NCBI GenBank assembly: GCA_008694505.1
Contig: VZDJ01000223.1
Span: 5,590,794 to 5,654,793 of the forward strand
Direction of reading: 5' to 3'
DNA length: 64,000 bases
Source: Cyanoderma ruficeps
Taxonomy: Eukaryota > Chordata > Aves > Passeriformes > Timaliidae
Part shown: positions 41,001-53,551 of the stretch, piece after piece
Layout of the letters: each line of letters begins with the position of its first letter
Numbering within the stretch: position 1 is the stretch's first letter
Translations under genes and position numbers: made by a program
Notes under the pieces: model-generated
Databases searched by the model: none
Seen by the model: the letters and a program-made list of their open reading frames with translations, nothing else
Told to the model about the DNA's origin: nothing

Positions 41001-44000
41001 TGCTGGAACACGGGCTGCAATAGCCCCGTAAAGCAGAACAAATCGGTTTGATCTTTATTTCTCAAGGACAAACCAATTACACCCGTCAGAAGGCAAAGCT
41101 GCATAATCGGGTTTCCGCGAGTCCCTCGCCGTGTTACAGCGGTTTATTTGTCAGGCTGGCGTTGGCAGGGCTGATGGTAATTCCCAGCCCCGTCCCCGAC
41201 GGTGAACTCGCTGTTTCAGCCCAAGGTCAGAGGGTGCCTGTGGAGTCCCTGGACACGGCTGGTGGCCACGGACCCTCCGCTCGGTCCGAGGGGAGGGAGG
41301 GACTCCAGCGCTTTTCAGATGTAAACAGCCTGTTCCTTGGATGTTGTTAATAACAGGAATGCGAGGAGTGACTAACAACAATGCGCTGACTTAGACAAGC
41401 GCTTGGATCTGCTTCCCGGTGCCCAGCTTGAAAGGATACAATTATTTTTTCGTAACTGTTTATTTTCCCTTTACAACAAGCTAAGCGAAGCAAGTTTGTC
41501 AGAGGCAGAGTGCTCCTAATTTGGTCTCCAGTGACCTCTGCCGCCGTGATTGGCAGCCCGGTGTCAGGGAGGAACTTGTGCCTGTGAGATAGAAATGAGC
41601 AGAACAAATGCCGTAGGACAGCTTGGGTTCCCCAGGGGACACGGGCTCAAAAAGGTGAAAGAAGTGCAATTACAGGAGGTTTTCAGCACAGAAAGTTAAT
41701 TAGCTACTAAATAGCATTTAGTGCAGTTCAACGTGGGGAAATTTATGTTTTGAAAGCAAACAGATCAATGGAAAGCCTGCGGAACAAGCTCTTGGAAAAG
41801 TCCATGTTGACATCCGTGTACTTTGTACTGTAACAGCCTGAGTGGTTTTTCCCAGGTTTCCCCAACAAATAGGAGGAATGGTGAGATTTGTTTTCCAAGT
41901 GTTTACAGATGTATAGAAATGCTTCCACATGAGGGTGTTTTGACATTTAATTATAGAAATCCTGGCTGGGCTTTCTAAATCCAGGCTATCCAACACCTTG
42001 TTCCCTGGTCACCAGTGGAAATTGATTCTGTTCATGTTCTCTGAGGCACAGAAACTTCAGTGGCCACACTCTGTGGGAAGCTGGTGCTGTCCTGTGAGTG
42101 TCCTTCCAGCCCTGCTCTACAGAGCGGGCAGAGACATTTAGACATCTCTTTTTTAATCCTAGATTATCAGTCTGGTTTCCTTTGCATGTCTTCTGTGTCA
42201 CTGAGTTCAGTACGTTTCAGTCTATAATATGTCTGTATTGTCAAGGACAGTTTTTTATCAGAACAATGGATTTGGGTTCCAGATGCTCAATATTACCTCA
42301 CTCTGTACAGCCACTGCACTAAATTTTTAGGCATTTCAGGATAGCTTTGAACTTTTATTGGCGGATTATTTGTTTGAAGCTGTCTGTCCTCGCAGCTGAT
42401 GCTGCCAGGAGCTGTTTCACCTTGCTGGGAAGAAGAGGAACCCAGAAGGTCAGTGCCTGTGGGGAATAGTGGAGAAACAGAGAAATGCTAACCCCTGGGG
42501 AGGAAAAGGGGCATGTAATTCCCATTACATGGATGCTCATACATTATGATGATACTCATTGTCTATAAATGATGGTCCCAAGCCGGCGTGCAGGAATGCC
42601 GGGGCTGTGGGAGCTGTTATTAGTGACAGCGTGCCTTAGCGCCGGGGTGATGGGGAGCCAGCTCCAGCAGCAGGGCCTGGCTCTGCCAGGAGGCTCTCTG
42701 GGAATCAGGTGGTGCACGCTGACAGCTTGGGCAACTGCCACATCTCGGCTGCAGCCTTCAGCCCCTTTCTCTCTCGTAATTATATTTGTCACATCACATC
42801 GTAAAATGAGTTATTAGGTCTTTGTTGCTGAAATTGGCTTCCCAGGTAATCAGGGCAGGTCTCTGGAACACAAATAATAATTGGGTTTAGCTCTCTCTGT
42901 GCCGTAGGTGTGTCCCAGGGCTTTGGAACAGTGAGTTGGCAGCAGGTTGAGTCTCACCTGCAGTGTCTGAGCTCCTCAGCCTGGCGTGTGAGAGGTCCCA
43001 TGGGGTGGGAGGGGGATGGTGGCTCCTTGGGGCTACAAAGGCTCGAGGAATGTTGATATGGTTGGCTGCTGAAGTTGATGGTTGAGTGCAGAAAATATAT
43101 CAGCCCCTGGTCCTGCTCCCCAGCAGGAATGGGATGTGCTTTGAGACAAGAGTGGTGGGACTTGGCTGAGGGCAAAAGGCTGAAGTGGAAGCACAGAATC
43201 ATTTGGGTTGGAAAAGCCCTCAGAGACCATCGAGTCAAATCATTCCCCCAGCACTGCCAGGGCCACCCCTGACCAGCCCACGTGGCTGTTAAATCCCTCA
43301 GGGCTGGGGACTCCAGCACTGCCCTGGGTAGCCTGTGCCCGTGTCTGACAGCCCCGACATCCAACCTGACCCTTCCCTGGCGCAGCTTGGGGCTGTTTCC
43401 TTCTGTCCTGTCCCTTGTTCCCTGGTAGCAGAGCCCGACCCCTAGCTGGCTCCATTCTTTTGTCAGGGAGTGAGAAGGTCCCCCCTGAGCCTCCTTTTCT
43501 CCAGGCTGAGCCCCTTTCCCAGCTCCCTCAGCCACTCCTGGTGCTCCAGCCCCTTCCTCAGCTCCGTTCCCTTCCCTGAACACGCTCCAGTCCCTCCACA
43601 ACCTTCCTGAACTGAATACATGAACGTGGCCTGAGGTTTCCTGACCCAGGTTTTCTAATCCTCCGTGATTTTTTCCCCTGTCCCTTTTATTCCTGTAGCC
43701 CACTGCACTTGTTGTTTTGCTGACCAGTGCTGTGTACTAGCTGGTGCTCTGTTTTTCCTGGATCCCATAACCCAAAGTCTCTCTGGAATGTTCCTCTGGC
43801 TATTTGTGTTGCAATGCTTCAGCTCCTGCTTTTACGGGGTGCTCTGGGATAAATTCCTCATCCAACAGATAGAATAGTCTGATAAACAATAAACTCTTCC
43901 CCTGCATTTGTCTATCTTGAGTGCCTGGTTAGAGGACTACCCAAACCCCACAAAATAAGCAGAGATCATGCTGCTTCTTGTTACTGACCCACAGAATGAT

Positions 44001-47000
44001 CTCAATATTAAAATTTTATTTCAAAGTAATCCAGAGATTAGAGTATTTTCAATTTTTTTTTTCTATCAATACAGCAAAAAAGTAATTTTAGACACAGTGT
44101 GGGCTTTTTCTGAATTTCCCTGGTGACTCAGTGAGCACCAGCACGAGGTGGTTCCATCTCTGATCTGTCCTGAGTGTGATGTTGGTGTCCATTGACCCTT
44201 GTGTAGGGCAGGGAGGGCACAGGTGTCTCTTTCAGATTTCACCCTTTACATCAATGAGAGCCCTGGAATTTCCCCGGGGCTGCACAGGCCGAGGCACTCT
44301 GCTTACCCTTGGTGCTTCTTGCTGCCTGGAGAGGGTGAACCCACTGACACAGGACGTTCCCCTGCCTGTGGGATGCGTGTGCGAGCTTGTCACCGGTGGC
44401 TGGATGGGAACTGTAAACATTTGTCTTGGAGAAGCATTTCCGGAGGTTCCCCCGGTGCCAGGGCTGTGCCCAGGCTCTCCTGCCCACAGGTCTCAGCAGG
44501 CTGCTGCTGCATCTGGGGCAGATTTGGGTTTTGGGGCACAGGGAACTGCAGCTGGAAGTGCCGTGCTGCACCGAGGAGCTACGGGATGTCCAGCATCAAA
44601 GCCACCCTGCCCAGTTCGACTGGGAACTCGTTGCTTGGCAGCTCTCTGGACATCTCTGCTGGTCATTGCAGGGGATGTTCTTGAAGAACTGGCATGTGGA
44701 TGTCTGTGACCAGGACCTGCATGATCCTCACACCAACCCATCCTCCAGCCCTTTGCCATACTGACCACCTCATCTGTGCAAGAGTTTTAGAAAATGGGTT
44801 GCCTCTGCTTAGTCTTTTGAGTTAGTTTGAGTCATCTCTTCCAGGAAAATCCTGTGTAACCAGCTGTGGCTGTTATGAAGTGTTGCTCCATAAATACCAG
44901 CTGCTTCTAGCAGGCAGTCCAGCCCAAGTGTCTTGTACCAGGACTCTCGTTATATTTCTGGTAGTGTTAGATACTCAGTGTTTTAGAAAGTGTTACATTT
45001 TGCCACTTTATCAGAAAGTATTGCTTGATTTTTCATAAAGGCCAGTACAACCCTCATGGAAATGTTCCCAAGGCAGGGGATTGTGTAGGGCTGTAGTCAA
45101 AGGTGTCTTGGTGTCTAACCTGGAGGGAGTTTGGGTGTGCGGGGTGATCCCTACTGCACGTCCTTCCTGACTCCTCATCCTCCCAATGGCCTGAATGCCA
45201 GTTCCGCTTTGTTGCCCTTTCCAAAAACTGGACCAGCAGAACTTCCCAGAGAGCCCCAAAGCTGCTCCTTTAGCTGGAGTCAACCAGCCTTGGTTTCACG
45301 GCAGACAGCGCCACGGGAGCAGGAAGGGGCTGGGGGATCTGAGGCACAGGTTGGAACAGGGCTGGGGTGAGAATGTCACCGCGTCGTGGGGCTGTCCCTG
45401 TCCTGTCCCTGTCCCTCGGGGTGCCCTGCCCTGGCCCGGGGGGAGGTGCCCATGGTGCTGCTCCCTGTGGAAGAGGCCCCGGAGCCGGGAGGCACAGGGA
45501 TGTGAAGTGCATGCTGAGTGTGTGATTTCCAGCGTTCAGTGCCCACATTGTTGGATAAGAGGATTAGAAAACACCACATAAAGTGGCCTTGCAGGGGGCT
45601 GCTTTGTACCTGCTCCGGGCCTTGTCTGGCAAACCCCGATTTCACAGCAGAGCCCATTCAGAGCCCGCGCCGAGATTGTTCACGTGCATTGGCCTTTTTA
45701 CGAGCCGAGGGGTCACAGTTTCACATTCACTTAATTCCCAAAGCACCGATATTTTTTTATTTTGGGATGGGGGCTGGTGGGGACGTGGGGGCTTTTTGAG
45801 TCTGACCTCAGTTTGCATTTAAAGCTGGAGATCTGGGGTGGACTGGGAAAGATTGGGGTTCACTTTCTCTACTTTTCAGTGTGTTGGAGAGCTCAGGTGT
45901 GATTTCCCAATCCTTGGCTCTCCCAGGTTTCAAGATTGAAGATGGAAACCATTTGTCTGGAGTTTATAGACACGAATCCAGGATTGGCAGGTCCACTTGC
46001 AGAGGTGTAATGAGAAACTCAGGTTCAGGGAAAACATCTTTGGATCTTACTGGTCAAAGAGGGAATTTCCCAGATGAGATCCCAGGTCCATGCTGCTGTT
46101 GGAATGTGTTCGTTCCTCCTGTCCCCATCCTGGTGTGGAGTGGCTGAGTTGGACTCTGAGGACATTGCTTGAACTTCTTCATTTTGTCTTCTCGAAAGGT
46201 GGTGTTTTGAGGAAGGGTTTGGCTCTCCCCAGTTCTGCATGCAAAAACTTTAGAAAAAAGGCCAGAACCAGGATGCTTTTGGGAATGGTAGGGAATTAAT
46301 TTAAACAACAATAATTTAGTTGGTGAATGAATGCCAGTTTCAGAACTCTGACTGAAGGTTTTTAACACAGAGCATCTGTGAATGTTGTATGTACCCACAG
46401 CCTCCCGTGGCTGACAGGGTTTCTGTCCCCACCTTCTGTCCACAGGGACACGTGTGACAATCGCATGACCTGCTCCACCAGCTCTGCCTCCAGCCTGGAC
46501 ACCAGTGCCCAGTTCCAGGAGAACAATGGGCAAACGCAGAACACCAGATGGGATGAACAGCAGAAGGTGTTTGCCCTCGAGCAGGTGTGTGGAGTCTTCA
46601 GAGTGGACCTGGGACAGATGAGATCCCTTCGCCTTTTCTTCAGGTATTGGATCCTTGCGTGTGAGCTGTGTGTGAGCTGTGTATGTTGTGTGAAGTGTAT
46701 GAGCTGTGTGTGAGCTGTGTGAATTGTATGAGCTGTGTGTGAGCTGTGTGTGAGCTGTGTCAATTGTGTAAATTGTGTGAATTGTGTGAATTGTGTGTGA
46801 GCTGTGTGTCAATTGTGTAAATTGTGTGAATTGTGTGAATTGTGTGTGAGCTGTGCATGCTCCCTGTCAGGGCTCTGGGTGGAGGTGATTTCTGCAGTCC
46901 TACCTGGAAGCCTTTCCAGAACAATTGTTTCCAGGAAAGTGAGTGTCAGCCTTCCCAAGGAGAGCCTGTGAATTACAGTTACAGAGCCGAAAGGATTTTA

Positions 47001-50000
47001 TTTTTAGTAAAGGTTGCTCTTAGCTGTCATGCCATAAATGCTTCAAATAACCTGGGGATATGAAAAACATCTTTATCTATGGTACCTTTTCCTTTGCCTG
47101 CCCCTCACCAGGCTCCTCTGGAGTCTTGCTGCACTCAGCCTTTTCAGTTACCTTTCAAATTATTACAAAATTTATTTCAAATTATTGTAAAAACATTTTT
47201 TACTCCCCGTTTCTTTGGACAAAGCTGTGTGTGAGCAAGCCTGCGCATCCCTAGGAGCTGACTTTGTGTACTGCCTTAGTGTTTCTGGGGCAGACTTCCT
47301 GCGGTTTTTTCTCCAGGGAAGACAAATTTTAATTCCTTCATGTGAAGGAAGGGTAAAAATAGTGCTGTTACCAGGCACAAGTGGAGAAAATTGTCACCAT
47401 GACCATGTCGTACAGTCATAAAATGTCTCAGTTGGAAGCGACCCACGAGGATCAGTGAGTCCCAGAGATGTAAAGCTGTCTCTGTGCCCTGTTCTAAGGG
47501 GCAGCTTGGTGGTGCACGTTGTGGCTTGCTGTGCACTGTCTGTCCCCGAGGGTCCGTGTCCCTGCTGGTCCCTCCTCGTGCTGGGTGGCCCCCACAGGTT
47601 GTTCTGCATTGTTCCCACAGTGATGAGGCCTGTACCTGTGGGCAGCTGGTGGTGGCCAGCAGGGAGAGCCAGTACAAGATCTTCCATTTTCACCACGGTG
47701 GCCTGGATAAACTGTCCGAGGTGTTCCAGCAATGGAAGTACTGCACAGAGACCCATCTCAAGGACCAGGTACCTGAGCGAGGCTCTTGGGGCCGGGTGTT
47801 CCACACTTGGGTTGGCGTGTTGGAGAAACGAGGCCCTGAGTTCATGTCACCAGGTCAGGCAGGAAGCTGCCAGGGTGTTTAGGATGGAAACGCAAGCCGG
47901 ACTCAAGGCCTTCCTTGGACTTGTCTGTCTCCATCCATTCCTGTTCTACCTGTGGAATATGGGGGAAGATCATCCAGAAGACTTGGGTAGTGATTTTGCT
48001 AGACCCGACAGGTCGCACTGTCCTTTGGGCACAGAAGGTGTCTGGGAATCTGCAGAGATAGGTTGGAAATTGTGTCAGAACCTTTCATCCATTTTGTGAC
48101 GCGTAACATTCCGTTTGGAGAGTGTTTTGACAAGGCATCTTGCCATATTTTGTTCAATCTACATACAAATGTGATAAGAGCTCTTTAATTATCTGTTTAA
48201 GATATTGTATGGGCTTATTAGAAACAGTGATTTTTAAATTTCCATCCTTCCCACAGAGCCCCCCGCTGCTTTTCTTATTACGGTCGCATGGGCTCACTTT
48301 TTGCATTGAGCAACCTTTGATTTTTAAATTAAATGTCAGCTGCAGCCTTGCACTGGGATCCTGAGTGCCCTCAGAGAGCCTGGCAGCGCAGTTCCCTGCT
48401 CTCCTAACAGCAATCCCTTTGTATATGGCCAATCATATGTAATTTATTGCAGGCATTCCTGGCAGGGGCAAGTTTTGCTGTAAGCAGCATTAATTCAGTT
48501 TCAGGTCAGGGATAAGATTGGAGGAGGGATGGAAACTAATTTTTTTTTTTAAGATGAAGCTGTTTCATAGTGGATTTTAATTATTCTAATCACTCTTGTT
48601 ATTGTGATGGTTGGAATTAAAAAAAAAAACCAACAAAACCTCCCCAAGTGCAGCTCCTCAGTGCTTAATCCTACACGAACCACCACGCAGAGGTTTCCCT
48701 GCTCTGGGTTTCACACTGTGCTGCTCTCCCTGGCTCCTGCTGCAGCTGTGGTTTGTTGTGCCCCGTTCAGCAGCTTGCAGATGAGAAAACCTGCATGCAG
48801 TTCTCCATCCGGCGCCCCAAGCTGCCCTCCTCGGAGACCCACCCCGAGGAGAACTCCCAGCGGCGCCTGGACGTGTCTGCCTGGCTGCACCACCTCAACG
48901 AGGCCGGCCAGGTGGAGGAGGAGTACAAGCTGAGGAAGGTGAGGGGCTCTCCTCTCTTCTCTCCTGTGAGTCCCCGGGGGGAGCTGCAGGAGTTGGTGTT
49001 CCTGCCGGGGGCAGAGCTGGATTTTTGGGAGGGTGGAGGCCGTGAGTGAAGCCTTGGCTGGAGAGTTTGCTGGGGGACTGATCCCACCTGGGCATGTTCC
49101 TTGTCACCTGTTCTAGGTGACCCTGCCTTGGCAGGGAGGGGGGGAGACGGGACTGGGTATCTCCAGAGGCGCCTTGCAGTCCTAACAATGCTGGGATTCT
49201 GTGGTGGTGGAGCATTCTCTGATCGAGGAGCTGTCCCACTTCTTCTGCTGCCTTTTGGAATCAATGAACCAAAGTGCCCGGTGCCTGCTGTGTTTGCAGA
49301 ACGTGTGGCCGAGTCACAGAGAACACTGGGGATTGCTGAAAGAACAGAGGTGGTTGAAGTGGCTGAGATTGTATGGACAGAAGTTGTATGAACCGAGATT
49401 GTATAAACTGAGATTGCTGTATGAAATAACCGGGCTGAGGGGAGCACTGCGCCCGGGCCCTGAGAGAGAAGTTTGCAGTGCAGAGTCTCCAGGATTTGGG
49501 ATTAAGCCGTGACATGAGAACGACACGTTAATCATAGAGCCTCTCCGGGGGTGGTTATTGACATTGAAATGAGCCTGATTTGTGTCTGGTCTGGGAATAG
49601 AGGGCCAGCACTTTCCCTCTAAACATGTGCAAATTGCAGGAGCTTGAATCAAGGCGTCACTTGTCAGGAAAGAACTGCAGAGGCACCAACGCACAGCGGC
49701 GGGCAGTTGCTTGTTGCTGTTTATGGGAATGCTGAAACTGCACCAGCCATAACTTTTGCTCCATCTTCCAGGCCATTTTCTTTGGTGGGATTGATATTTC
49801 CATCCGCGGGGAGGTGTGGCCCTTTCTGCTGCACTACTACAGCTACGAGTCCACCTCTGAAGAGAGGGAGGCACTGAGGCTGCAGAAGAGGAAAGAATAC
49901 TTTGAGATCCAGGAGAAAAGGTAACAGACCATCATCGTCCTCCCCTGCTCATTTTCCTTGGGCCAGACGTCACAGTCTCTGCATCCTTTGAATCAGGGAG

Positions 50001-53000
50001 AGGCTGGAGGAGAGGAGTGGGAGGGATGGTGGAGGAGGCGTGTTGAGCACTGCTGATCTCCTGAGGCTCTGGAGCCAATGCCACAGAGCTCCGACATTTC
50101 CTTACCTGGGCTCTGGAAACAGCCTTGTCAGTACCACGCAGGGAAACCTCACGGGCAAGGCTTGGGTTAGAACACTGAAGGGGAAATTTGGGGTTTTATA
50201 TTTATTTATAAATAAAATGTACATAAAAATAAGGGATGAGAAGGGGTATGTAATTCCAGAAGGTTGTTAATGCAAGAATTGTATGTTGTTAAATGGAGGT
50301 GGGTACACTGAAGCTGGAGGGGCACAGTACTGTTAATAATCAGGAGACAATCAGACCAGAGTGGTGAGTTCTGGTGTGCTGAGTTCCAAGGAGCAGTGGA
50401 GAAGAGTCTGATGCCTCTGAAGTGTTTATTGCAGCAAACACATCGTGTCATCCCATTTATAGCCCAGGAGGCTCCTTCCAGTAATCCCTTGGGACAGACA
50501 ATCCTCTGTACTGGACGGACCTGCTGGTCCGTTTTTCAGGTGCTCAGGAAACTCGGTACAGGAATGTTTTTTGTCTGCAAACTAAGACTGAAGTGAGGCT
50601 TTTTGTTCCTTGTGGCAATCACATTCCTGTCTTGGCACCCCTCTGCTGTTGCCGTGTGGTTTCCAGGCTGTCCATGACTCCAGATGAGCAGAAGGATTTC
50701 TGGCGCCAGGTGCAGTTCACGGTGGACAAGGATGTCGTGAGGACCGACCGCAGCAACCAGTTCTTCCGGGGGGAGAACAACCCAAATGTGGAGACCATGA
50801 GGTGAAGTGTGTGATTCCAGTGTCCTGAAAGCCATGTCCTGCTCAATGTAGAGACAAGCTGGTCAGCCCCCAGCCCAGGCAGCCTGGGGATGCTGCACAG
50901 CACCCACCCTGCATCTGGAACCACAGGATGCAGCAGCAAGGCCTTCCTCAGTGCTCCACTGCTGCTGTAGCTGCTTCTCCCACCCCTGAGCTTCCCTGCA
51001 CGCACAGGCACATAAAAGGTGCTGTGGTAGGGCTGTGGGCAGGTGCTTGGGTCTCTGGATCTCCCCATGGGGTAGAGGACAAGCACACCAGAGTCTGTTC
51101 CATGAGCGTGTGTGGCTTGTAAAGGAGTGACCTCAAAAGAGCTGGGTTTCATCCAACAGCATTGCCTGGAGCTTTAAAGATGTGTTGGGCATCCTCTCTC
51201 CATCCCCATGGGCCTTTCATTCCCCTTAATCTTTTCAAATTCTCGTTTTCTGTTTATATTTTGCTGTCTGTGAATGCCAAACCTTTTCCCAAAGTTTATG
51301 CCGCAGGACTGGTGTTTGAGCAGGGTTTCCCTGTGTGTGTTGTAGCAGCTCACATGAGGCCCTGTGTCTTTGCCCTGAGATGATGCTGTCACCTGCCCTC
51401 ACCTGTCCCACCTTTGTGTTTCTGTCTGTGCTCCAGGAGGATCCTGCTGAACTATGCAGTATTTAACCCAACCATTGGATACTCCCAGGGCATGTCTGAC
51501 CTGGTTGCCCCACTCCTGGCAGAGGTCCTGGATGAGTCGGATACTTTCTGGTGCTTTGTTGGATTGATGCAGAACACGATCTTCATCAGCTCCCCCCGGG
51601 ATGAGGACATGGAGAAGCAGCTGGTGAGGCTGAGTGCTGGGCTCCCTTCAGCCCTGTCACGGCTTCTCCTCTCCCCCGTTCCTGGGCTGGGGTGGGGTCC
51701 AGCATGCCAAATCACACTCCAAAGCCACCACATCCTTGGGATGATCCTTGGGGTCGTCATGTGCAGGGCTGGGAGCTGGACTTTGATGATCCTTGTGGGT
51801 CAATTCCAACTCAGGATATTCTAGGATTCTGTGATTCCATGGAGATTCCTGGTGGGTAGAATCGACCCTGGGTGACTGAGGCACTCCAGGGGCAGTTATA
51901 CCCATCCTGCTTGTGAAATGGCACCTGGGAGAGAGAAGCTCTCTGGCTCTCCATCTCTCCAGCTGTGCAGCTCTGTTTCCCCGGGGTGCTGAGGCTGCCC
52001 GAGGCAGGGCTGAGCCAGGGCGTGTTTTGCAGCTGTACCTGCGGGAGCTGCTGAGGCTGATGCACCCGCGCTTCCACCAGCACCTGAGTGCCCTGGGAGA
52101 GGACGGGCTGCAGATGCTCTTCTGCCACCGCTGGATCCTGCTCTGCTTCAAGCGAGAGTTCCCCGAGGCCGAGGCGCTGCGCATGTGGGAGGCCTGCTGG
52201 GCTCACTACCAGGTGAGGCAGCTGCCACGTCCTGCCTGAGTCCTCCTCAGCCCTCGGCGCTGAGGATTTCCAGAAAGGCTCTCAGCAGCGAAGTAGCCAA
52301 AATGAGTCGGGTCTGTGACTGTGGCAGAGGTTTGTCTACGTAGCAGGAGGATGGAGCCCTGCTTGCCTCTCCCCTCTGGGAATGGCTGGGCTTCACAAGG
52401 AGGTGTTTCAGAAAATGCTGGACACCTACTTCTGAAGTTCAGGCTTCTCTTACACAGCTGGGAAATGTCTTTCCAAAAATCTGCTCTGTGGTGCAAACAC
52501 TGGTGCAGGCCTTGCTGTGCTGTGAAGGAAGGAGGCTTTGGCTCGGTGTGGTTCAGAAGTCACCAGTAGCTCATGTTCTCACCAGTGGGCAGAACTGAAG
52601 GGAGCAAAATCTCTCACCAAGGACCCGCTGGTGGAGGGTGGGAGGTGAAGCCAGAGCTCTACCTCCACCTGCTGTACAGCAACCCCTGTGTTCCCATTGC
52701 AGACAGACTATTTCCACCTCTTCATCTGCGTGGCCATCGTGGTGATTTATGGGGACGATGTCATCGAGCAGCAGCTGGCCACTGACCAGATGCTGCTGCA
52801 TTTCGGCAACCTGGCCATGCACATGAACGGGGAGCTCGTACTCAGGAAGGTAAATGCCCAGGGGCCCACGTGGGACAAGGTCCAGAGATGAGTCAGAGTG
52901 TTCAGAAATCCAGGGGCCGCTGCTTGAGCTTTGCGTCTCCTGTATCCCTGTGGCTGCCGGGGTGGGATGCTGCTGTTTGCCTGGAGCTTTGCAGCAGGAG

Positions 53001-53551
53001 GAGGCGGTTGTTGAGTGCCTGGGAGGTGGCAGTGTGGTTGGGACAACCCTTGTTTGGATAACCTGCTCGGGGAAATGGAGGCAGAGCTGTTGGTGCCCGT
53101 TCCCTTTCAGCGGGCAGTGTCTGGGGCCACGGGACGAGCTGTGGTGTGTGGCAGCCCCTGTGATCTGCCCCCAGTGCCCGGGGTAACCCTCAGGTGCTGG
53201 CAGGACACACCTTTGCTGACGCCCAAACAGGAGGATTGGGTGGGAGGCCACCTCAGCTCTGTGGTCCCCTGGTGAGGGGTGACTGTTTTCCCTCTCTCCC
53301 TCTAGGCCAGGAGTCTGCTCTATCAGTTCCACCTGCTCCCCCGCATCCCCTGCAGCCTGCACGACCTCTGCAAGCTGTGTGGGACAGGCATGTGGGACAG
53401 TGGCTTCATCCCTGCTGTGGAGTGCTCCGGCCACCACCCCGAGTCCGAGAGCTGCCCCTACGGGGGGCTGGTGGAAGTGTCTTCTCCTAAAGCAGGAAGT
53501 GAAGGCAAGAAGGGCCTGAAAACACGGGATGTCTTTGCCTTCCGAAAATAG
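32044..53551 (+). CDS. TBC1D16: TBC1D16, TBC-domain Rab GTPase-activating protein
   Basis: Eleven coding exons: 32044-32215, 33404-33983, 46446-46643, 47621-47768, 48771-48938, 49772-49920, 50667-50801, 51437-51623, 52033-52212, 52703-52849, 53306-53551. Total 2310 nt, 769 residues; human has about 767. The N-terminus MSLGRLLRRASSKASDLLTL is near-identical to human. Exon 2 encodes a Ser/Glu-rich low-complexity region ending DSDSDAFSSPFCLSPIS. The TBC domain occupies roughly residues 420-680. Its arginine finger is R497 in the IxxDxxR motif (VDKDVVR) and its glutamine finger Q534 in YSQG, so the enzyme should be active. It accelerates GTP hydrolysis by Rabs (Rab4A reported) in endosomal recycling (known). 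The gene ends KTRDVFAFRK-stop. Introns 3-10 (0.4-1.0 kb) carry CR1 fragments and a GTGTGAGC-type satellite but no other gene. Human has a short isoform from an internal promoter; I cannot locate one here. Confidence 0.97.
33158..33325 (-). mobile_element. CR1 LINE 3'-end fragment (minus orientation)
   Basis: The plus strand reads GGAACGGTTTGGGTTGGGAG then GGACCTTAAGGATCATCT, and later CACCTTCCACCAAACCGGGT TGCTCAGAGCCCCATCCAGC. This is the reverse complement of the typical CR1 3' end. It lies in TBC1D16 intron 1 (coding), about 80 bp before the exon 2 acceptor. Confidence 0.85.
34953..34992. other. Assembly gap (40 N) beside an ATCCC pentanucleotide repeat
   Basis: Forty N are followed directly by (ATCCC)5 up to about 35019 and preceded by CAATGGGGT. 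The gap probably hides a longer GGGAT/ATCCC array that the assembler could not resolve. The frames crossing it are meaningless. Confidence 0.95.
34993..35019. repeat. Pentanucleotide microsatellite (ATCCC)n
   Basis: Five uninterrupted units abut the gap; true array length is unknown. Confidence 0.95.
38893..39027. repeat. Imperfect GTGACCATGGCC-type minisatellite
   Basis: There are about ten degenerate copies of a 12- to 18-bp unit built from CCATGG, GGTGTC and TGTGACC. One ambiguous base (N) follows at 39028, probably a consequence of the repeat. Confidence 0.8.
39050..39440 (-). mobile_element. CR1 LINE fragment (minus orientation)
   Basis: CTTCTCCTCTCCAGGCTGGA, CCCAGCCTTTCCTCCCAGCA, and CAGGTGGGGTCTGACCTGGG follow the order of the CR1 ORF2 3' region in reverse complement. 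The minus-strand frame encodes a broken LQRAQRRLQDDPRDGAALL-like tail. The copy is truncated at both ends. Confidence 0.8.
39629..39636 (+). promoter_or_regulatory. Octamer motif ATGCAAAT in a TBC1D16 intronic AT island
   Basis: A perfect POU/OCT octamer lies within an AT-rich, non-repetitive stretch of intron 2. A single 8-mer is weak evidence alone; the surrounding composition makes an enhancer plausible. Confidence 0.3.
43193..43625 (-). mobile_element. CR1 LINE fragment (minus orientation)
   Basis: It begins with CACAGAATCATTTGGGTTGG AAAAGCCCTCAGAGACCATC and continues through CTCCTTTTCTCCAGGCTGAG to CACGCTCCAGTCCCTCCACA. This is classic CR1 3'-end sequence read in reverse. The minus-strand open frame over it is a decayed ORF2 segment, not a gene. 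Confidence 0.92.
46655..46853. repeat. TGTGTGAGC/TGTGTGAAT satellite at a splice donor
   Basis: About 200 bp of interleaved 9-bp units starts roughly 12 bp after the donor of TBC1D16 exon 3 (exon ends 46643). The T/G-rich sense strand contains many UGUGU elements. Confidence 0.9.
47405..47475 (-). mobile_element. CR1 LINE 3'-end remnant (minus orientation)
   Basis: ACAGTCATAAAATGTCTCAG, TTGGAAGCGACCCACGAGGA and TCAGTGAGTCC resemble the reverse complement of the CR1 tail. It lies about 150 bp before TBC1D16 exon 4. Confidence 0.75.
51768..51842 (+). mobile_element. CR1 LINE 3' tail (plus orientation)
   Basis: TGATCCTTGTGGGTCAATTC, CAACTCAGGATATTCTAGGA and TTCTGTGATTCCAT end in the characteristic CR1 octamer-like tail (ATTCTNTGATTC). 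Confidence 0.85.

Larger units (their letters stand above)
33984..46445 (+). other. TBC1D16 large intron 2 (coding numbering), with AT-rich motif islands and CR1 copies
   Basis: At 12.5 kb this is by far the largest intron in the window. It holds an assembly gap, two CR1 fragments, a CCATGG-rich repeat and several AT-rich, non-repetitive stretches (about 37620-38080, 38400-38580, 39450-40330, 41030-41130, 41340-41500, 42770-42900) that look like conserved non-coding DNA. No exon is supported. Confidence 0.6.

Noticed and set aside
42954..43703. 249-codon minus-strand open frame in TBC1D16 intron 2
   Set aside because: It overlies a CR1 fragment; the frame is a decayed LINE ORF2 plus flank, not a host gene.
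46054..46812. 252-codon Thr/His/Ile-rich minus-strand open frame
   Set aside because: It is produced by the GTGTGAGC satellite and runs antisense to TBC1D16 exon 3.
52571..53437. 288-codon minus-strand open frame antisense to TBC1D16
   Set aside because: It covers TBC1D16 exons 10 and 11 in antisense and is a shadow of their coding sequence.
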